A stretch of DNA of 5,907 nucleotides from Spirochaetia bacterium. Lineage in GTDB: Bacteria; Spirochaetota; UBA4802; UBA5550. How positions within the stretch are numbered: position 1 is the stretch's first letter; every line of letters begins with the position of its first letter. The translations under genes and the position numbers were made by a program. The stretch covers positions 1-5,907 of the forward strand of contig JAITPE010000156.1 of assembly GCA_031289575.1 (NCBI GenBank), written 5' to 3'. Below, in pieces: positions 5,506 to 5,907 of this stretch. A model generated the notes under the pieces. The model saw only the letters and a program-made list of their open reading frames with translations, did not search any database and was not told the DNA's origin.

Positions 5506-5907
5506 ATGAAAATCAAAACAAAACTCATAATTTTAGCGTTCCTCGTATGCCTTGCGCCGGCATCGGCCTTCGCGCTTGTGGATCTGAATCTCTACGGCGG
5601 ATACACTGTAGGCGGGAAATGGAGCGACTATGACCACAAATACGGCACCGATTTCCGTTACGGCGGCGCGGTCCATTTGAACAGCGGTTTTTTGGCGATT
5701 CTTAAATTGGGCATAGGCGGCTATTATCAGATGTCATCCGTAACATACGGAGACGATAACGGTATTCCGGTAGGCATAGGCACCGGAGACGAGTTTACTC
5801 TCGATAAAACAGAATTCGGCATAGATGCCTATGCCGCGCTTGACATTCCGCTGATTCCAATATCGCCATATGTGAAGGGCGGCACAGCGGCATGGAACAA
5901 GGTGGAA
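5506..5907 (+). CDS. Secreted beta-barrel-like outer membrane protein, N-terminal part
   Basis: An ATG with AAAGGAGA seven bases ahead (5491-5498) opens a frame of 134 codons that runs off the right edge. Residues 1-23 form a clear Sec signal peptide: KIKTK, a hydrophobic core, then ASAFA with predicted cleavage after Ala23. The mature part alternates short amphipathic strands with Gly and aromatic residues: LNLYGGYTVGG, FRYGGAVHLN, AILKLGIGGYYQM, FGIDAYAALDIP, ISPYVKGGTAAW. Between them lie polar loops rich in Asp and Gly. This pattern is typical of small 8-stranded-type outer membrane barrels (OmpA/OMP_b-brl-like). No lipobox is present: the Cys at 15 lies inside the hydrophobic core without lipobox residues. 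The specific role (porin, adhesin or structural) cannot be told from this part. It appears to have its own promoter at 5448-5475, though read-through from leuB-fbp is possible. Confidence 0.75.
   Translation, partial: MKIKTKLIILAFLVCLAPASAFALVDLNLYGGYTVGGKWSDYDHKYGTDFRYGGAVHLNSGFLAILKLGIGGYYQMSSVTYGDDNGIPVGIGTGDEFTLDKTEFGIDAYAALDIPLIPISPYVKGGTAAWNKVE

Overview
The window looks like chromosomal sequence from a diderm (Gram-negative-type) bacterium, probably anaerobic or facultative. The evidence is a signal-peptide-bearing candidate outer-membrane beta-barrel protein at the right edge, a tiny exported c-type cytochrome with two haem motifs, and a class III fructose-1,6-bisphosphatase, a family best known from Firmicutes and Bacteroidetes. 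Base composition is moderate and even, and I see no insertion sequence, phage gene, tRNA, rRNA or CRISPR array. The sequence alone does not fix the phylum, and I do not name one.

Layout from left to right. A minus-strand gene runs off the left edge; it is the N-terminal part of an AAA-ATPase-like protein of the type often fused to a PD-(D/E)XK nuclease-like domain. A 258-base divergent intergenic region follows. It holds two back-to-back sigma70-like promoters whose -35 boxes are the outer ends of one long imperfect inverted repeat, plus a third promoter directly before the cytochrome gene. The cytochrome gene (603-839) is followed by three consecutive hairpins. The last is a perfect 44-bp palindrome ending in a T run, a very strong intrinsic terminator. 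Next come a NfeD/YbbJ-family membrane protein and a QmcA-type SPFH/stomatin protein, a classic two-gene operon. After a 151-base gap with GC-rich palindromes and a TTGACA promoter come leuB (3-isopropylmalate dehydrogenase) and, 14 bases later, a class III fbp. The fbp stop codon lies inside the -35 box of a promoter for the last gene, a secreted beta-barrel-like protein cut by the right edge.

How the genes work together: NfeD and QmcA are expected to form one membrane-microdomain/protein quality-control unit. leuB (leucine biosynthesis) and fbp (gluconeogenesis) appear co-transcribed although their pathways differ, so their link is co-expression at most. The cytochrome and the beta-barrel protein seem to be independent single-gene units. 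Most of the window is ordinary housekeeping. The least ordinary parts are the symmetric divergent promoter region at 396-443 and the hairpin cluster at 842-949. I found no convincing new multi-gene system.
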